A DNA stretch of 64,000 nucleotides, taken from Symbiodinium natans (lineage: Eukaryota > Sar > Dinophyceae > Suessiales > Symbiodiniaceae). Location of the stretch: assembly GCA_905221605.1 (NCBI GenBank), contig CAJNDS010002854.1:62001-126000 (forward strand). Direction: 5' to 3'. Shown piece by piece: positions 60,017 through 64,000 of the stretch (position 1 is its first letter; each line of letters opens with the position of its first letter). Made by a program: the position numbers and the translations under genes. A model generated the notes under the pieces. It saw nothing but the letters and a program-made list of their open reading frames with translations, made no database searches and had not been told where the DNA came from.

Positions 60017-60760
60017 GACCACCCGCCATCCATCACGACATCCATCCATGCATCAACGATAACGAAGAACCTTCAAGAAGACCACCCGCCATCCATCACG
60101 ACATGAATCACCACAGCCATCCATGCATCAACGATAACGAAGAAACTTCAAAAACACGCAGTTTCTCCGTTTCGACAATGCGACAACATGCAGAGGGTTG
60201 TCGTTCATGCGATCACGACGCCCCGCGCACACGCAGAGGGTCATCGTGTTTGCGTTTCGACAACGCGAAAACACGCAAAGGGGTTGCCGTTCATGCGATC
60301 GCGACACGCCGCAATCACGCAGAGGGTCATCGTTTTGCGTTTCGACTGCGATCGCGACACGCCAAGAGCGCGCAGAGGGTCATCGCTTTTGCGTTTCGAC
60401 AACACCAAAACACGCACACGACACGCCAAGAACACACGCAGAGGGTCCTCGTTTTTGCGTTTCGACAACGCCAAAACATGCAGAGATCATCCTTCATGCG
60501 ATCACGACATGCCGCACCCACGCAGAGGGTCATCGTGTTTGCGTTTCGACGACGCCAAAACACTCTGAGGGTCATCGTTCATGCGATCACGACACGCCGG
60601 GCCCACGCAGAGGGTCCTCGATTTTGCGTTTCGACAACGCCAAAACACACAGAGGGTTGTCGTTCGTGCGGTCGCGACACGCCAAGACCACGCAGAGGGT
60701 CATCATTTTGGCGTTCGACAACGCCAAATAAAAACAAAGGTTACCGTTTTTGCACTTTTT
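60017..60760. repeat. About 85-bp tandem repeat around CGCAGAGGGTCATCG
   Basis: First two copies of a unit with CGCCATCCATCACGACAT (60025-60110) related to ATCCATCACG at 60840-60880. Then seven to eight copies of a unit of about 85 bp: CACGCAGAGGGTCATCG, TTTGCGTTTCGACAACGC, CAAAACACGCAGAGGGTTG, TCGTTCATGCGATCACGACA. CGCAGAGGGTC falls near 60231, 60317, 60372, 60436, 60520, 60606 and 60694; some units are half-length. The 253-codon plus frame (60001-60762) is the repeat read through. Confidence 0.85.
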
Positions 60761-61029
60761 AGCCAAGTGCCAACCCTACCCCGTGCTTTAAACATATTAA
60801 CTTTAAGAGGAAAAACCCACCAAAACCATCACGCTATCCATCCGGACATCATCCATCACGCCATCCATCACGTCATCCATATAGCGACGACTCTTTAACG
60901 ACAACCACCTCCGCTGTAAAACCCTCCGCCTTGCTTTCGGGAACAACATCATTCCAAGCACAAAACTAAAAACAAAACGTTTATAAACACACACACACAC
61001 ACAACACCTTGGTAAACGAACGACAAGTC

Positions 61030-61640
61030 TTCCACCACCCAGTATTTACAGCGGTAAAGCCTTCATCTTCAACCTCGTCCTGACCAGCTGAGGTCGGCAC
61101 CGCTCCCCGTAAAGCTCCCGGAGCCCAGAAGAACGCGGAAGCGGAAACAAACGGCCGCGGGTGGATGGGGCAATGGGAGCCACATGGGTGGGATCTTGAG
61201 TTTTGGTGCCTCCGACTTGCGTTCAGTATCACGCGATTAGCATCCAAGGGCCCGAAAACCTACGCACCCCACAGCCAAATAGTGTCGTCTAGTGCCTTTT
61301 GGTGCTTTGGAGGGTTTGAGAACTCGGTGATACTCGGTGTCATCTCCAACTACGCCAGCAGATGCACTCTGTTACTGTCGCGGTCGCGCTGCTGATCCTC
61401 TTCGTCGCCAGTTCTAACACATGCTGGCAGTTTCTCCTGGCAGGGCATTTGGTCTGTAGCTTCCAGAGTCTACATCTCGGGCCTTCACCCTAGTTCTAGC
61501 TGCCCACACCCCAAGATCAGGAAAACAAGTTTGAGCGATAAAGTCACCACAATGCCATGGTCTTTCGCTCCCTGAACTTTCATTGCAACCCTTTTCCGTT
61601 ATTTTGCCAGGCATGGTGCAAGCCCCCTTCATGAGAAACT
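61030..61640 (-). CDS. Exon-like segments of an unknown gene
   Basis: Minus-strand runs 61640-61430 (MKGACTMPGKITEKGCNESS, then FPDLGVWAARTRVKARDVDS), 61375-61275 (GDDTEYHRVLKPSKAPKGTR) and 61145-61030 (WAPGALRGAVPTSAGQDEVE, DEGFTAVNTGWWKT). They lie in order on the same strand as the confirmed genes. Junctions and function unresolved. Confidence 0.3.
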
Positions 61641-62562
61641 GACACCGTTCTGGTCAGCAACACGCTGCCGGTGCGGGGCATCAAGCCTTTGAATTTGTGA
61701 CTGGGATAACTAGATTGGCCGTAAGGGGCTTCAGGGACCTGGAAGGTCGTACTGTCAAATGGCGAACTTGCCGATCTGCGATGGTAGCCATGTAAGGCCA
61801 TGTATTCTAAGTGTGCAGCTCAGGAGTCGCTCCCTCTCTCATGCGTTAACGCAGCTAACGCATGCGCCCCTTTTGGGCGTCCCACGATTCAGGGCGTCGG
61901 TGCTGCTAAAAACCCCCGAAGGTGGGGCCTGGATCGCAGCATAGGAAAGGGCTGTGAAGCTGTGAAGCGCTAGCCGTTGCTGCAGGGCAATTCTGATCCT
62001 CGCGCCGAGCTAGCTTCTACTGATTCTAATGATTCTACCGTTTACTGGGTTTACTGAGCTGCTCCTGCTCTTCTGCACTGCACCTGTTCAGACCTGTACA
62101 CACAGGGAGGATGGGACCAAAGAGTACTCACGGGAAGCTCGAAATCAACCCGAAAACGGCGCTGTTATCTCATGCAGAACACTGAGGCCACTGGCTCTAC
62201 TCAAGCCCTGAGAGCTACGGGACAGTGGATCTGGAGCTCAGTCTGTCGAGGCGAGGCTTTACTGCGCCGAATGCACCGGGCCCTGGTGGACAGCATCATG
62301 CCGAGGCGCCGGCAGTCTCTGCTCCCCTCGGCACCGCATAGAAATCTCACCTGCCCATGAAGCCCAAACCTCCCTGAAAACACACGGCACATCTGAAGTT
62401 GCCGGCCCAGCGCGATACGCGTGTCGAGGGAAGCCGTGAGAAGATGAAGATTCTTTGAGCTTCTGTCTTGAAACAGTGAAGTTTCCCGAGGGCGCCCTAC
62501 GCCGGCAAAACCTTTTTCCAGTCAGACGCTTGCAAGTATCTGTAAGTAAGAGAAGACACACG

Positions 62563-62570
62563 CACGCACG

Positions 62571-62607
<37 letters not shown>

Positions 62608-62620
62608 ACACACACACAGT
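62563..62620. repeat. (CA)n microsatellite
   Basis: About 25 CA units with CGCA and TACA interruptions, in the 3' flank of the DUF6151 gene. Confidence 0.95.
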
Positions 62621-62733
62621 GATCGGCAAGTAAGGGAAAACGAAAACCGAGCCGAGTCCACCACTGTCTCCAATAATTAAATGTAACAGCAGCTGACATA
62701 ACAATTTGACCTGGGTGCTTTGCACTGTCCATG

Positions 62734-63390
62734 TCAATCGTCCTTCTTCGTGTCGGAAGCGCTTGCCCAGTACACAGGCTCCTGCGTGTAGTCAAATGGG
62801 CCGCATTTACGCCACCAAAGATAACGAAGCTGCTTCCAGAAGAGGTCTGGAAAAGACACATCTGCTTCTGGGTTGGGTGGCGCACCTAAGGCTTCCTCCG
62901 GAAACATGCGTATAGGGCCTGCATACTCCATACAATGCTCGTCCAAGAAATCCGTGAAGACACCCACGAAGCCCAAGAAGTCCACGGTGTTGTAGAGCGG
63001 CACACTGCAGCAACTCGCATAGTACCGATGCATGATCAGCTGTCCTTTGCCATCTGGTTTGGCCGCCTTTCTTGCCAGTTTGATGAGTTCGTGTCCTTGT
63101 GTTATCTTCAGGGCGCTTTTGCAGACCTGTACCAGCCGACTGTCTCCGTACTCTCCGATGGTCGTGTCTCCTTGCTCCCCCAAGGATGCAATGAATTTTG
63201 CATACTCCCGGCAATCGCCACAGTAGCAGTGAATGCGGATGGAGTCCTGGCGAATAGCCGAGATTTCGCCCTGAATCTTCCCGCAGCGGCACGCCAACTT
63301 GGAGGTGACAACCGGGGACAAACGTCGCCGAAGGGCTCTCAAGACCAGCAAGGTTGTAACAGCTGCTCCGACCCCGACAATCATGGGCAT
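62734..63390 (-). CDS. DUF6151 (GFA-like, zinc-binding) family protein with N-terminal membrane anchor
   Basis: A complete 218-residue frame in a single exon. Residues 3-20 (MIVGVGAAVTTLLVLRAL) form a hydrophobic segment followed by RRRLSP, a likely membrane anchor or targeting signal absent from bacterial relatives. The zinc-site cysteines are all present: CRC (34, 36), CYCGDC (55, 57, 60) and ASCC (127, 128). RYYASCCSVPLYNT and FVGVF are the hallmark of DUF6151, a relative of the glutathione-dependent formaldehyde-activating (GFA) fold. The biochemical function of the family is not established. The start at 63390 is the first ATG and places the hydrophobic segment at the very N-terminus. 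The absence of introns is unusual next to the heavily split ubiquilin gene and fits a retroposed copy. Confidence 0.85.
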   Translation of the reverse strand: MPMIVGVGAAVTTLLVLRALRRRLSPVVTSKLACRCGKIQGEISAIRQDSIRIHCYCGDCREYAKFIASLGEQGDTTIGEYGDSRLVQVCKSALKITQGHELIKLARKAAKPDGKGQLIMHRYYASCCSVPLYNTVDFLGFVGVFTDFLDEHCMEYAGPIRMFPEEALGAPPNPEADVSFPDLFWKQLRYLWWRKCGPFDYTQEPVYWASASDTKKDD

Positions 63391-64000
63391 TGTTTGGTGT
63401 GGAATGCTTCCTTGGTTTTACGTAGACGCCAATGTACTCTTACCGTGCTAGTACCCGACTTCGTCTAGTCTGCTGCGGAGCAGAAACTTGAAGCATCTTC
63501 CGTCGTAGGCCTACGAGATGACTTATCTGCATCAGCGTCAAAATCTGTGTGCAGAACGATGCCGAACGGCTGCTACAAGATGAGGCAACCTTTTTGACCA
63601 GGTACCGCGCGCCCCTGTGAAGTACTGTGAAGTGCGCCTGAATAAGTAGGACTTGATCGAGTCGAGCTGGGTATTCAAGCTCTCCTGCCACCGAAAATGG
63701 GCTTAGGGTGTCGGGATGCACCCAAAATTGAAGGCAGTTGAACCACTGGAGGATCTGGAGGGCTTGGGGGAACTTAGGGTTTGAGGTCGTCCTCGAGGTC
63801 GGAGATCGTGCGGGAGACCGTCTGGTTGAAGTCAGCTGGCAGGAGAGGGGCCGCGATACCCACGAATCACATCCAGATCCGGGGATTTTGGCTAAGCTAG
63901 GTTCGGCGTTCGGCATAGGGCTCCGGATCTTGGGCAATCTAAGCAACAAGAGTGCCCAGCCCAAGAAGCCAACATCTTGCACCTTGGTCCGCTGCAGCCC
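63391..64000. other. No gene recognised
   Basis: A 180-codon minus frame (63440-63982) runs through here without any motif. A spliced-leader remnant upstream of the DUF6151 start was looked for and not seen. Confidence 0.35.

Overview
The window looks like nuclear DNA of a dinoflagellate. Genes are cut into many very small exons. Introns begin with GC, and at least once GA, as often as with GT. Nearly every gene I can support is read from the minus strand. TTTAGGG-type telomere-like tracts are scattered inside, and a large share of the DNA is simple repeats, minisatellites and satellites. There are no bacterial operons, ribosome binding sites, rRNA or tRNA genes that I can see, and I found no copy of the dinoflagellate spliced leader. 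I cannot fix the genus.

Layout: 0.5-3.8 kb holds a molybdenum cofactor sulfurase (five exons placed, only the N-terminus missing). 3.8-11 kb is gene-poor, with large microsatellites. 11-13.3 kb and 15.8-16.1 kb hold exon-like pieces of unknown genes. 16.4-18.1 kb carries a GIY-YIG (T5orf172-like) protein with a basic tail and a probable acidic N-terminal exon. 19.8-22.3 kb has more unknown exon-like segments. 25.1-27.0 kb encodes the C-terminal part of a glycine-zipper protein whose six exons splice in frame. 27.0-29.2 kb is an AT-rich TTAATTGAA satellite. 29.2-29.6 kb is an array of 39-bp units with a palindromic core. 30.2-30.9 kb has the only long plus-strand ORF that looks coding. 31-34.6 kb is a compositionally different block with internal duplications. 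35.0-37.1 kb is a 0.9-kb higher-order repeat. 40.0-41.95 kb is a candidate mobile element: long terminal inverted repeats around about 13 tandem units of about 110 bp. 42.1-44.7 kb is an unknown multi-exon gene. 48.1-58.3 kb is a ubiquilin/DSK2 gene of 20 or more tiny exons, with UBL, STI1-like and UBA parts all visible. 58.8-60.8 kb is repeats. 61.0-61.6 kb has exon-like pieces. 62.7-63.4 kb is an intact single-exon DUF6151 (GFA-like) gene.

The genes do not form one pathway: cofactor maturation, ubiquitin shuttling, a zinc-binding enzyme-like protein and unknowns sit side by side. What they share is orientation and splice-site style. All exon calls come from translating the sequence by eye and matching family motifs. 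Exon borders given to the base are those where both the splice dinucleotides and the reading frame agree; others are approximate.
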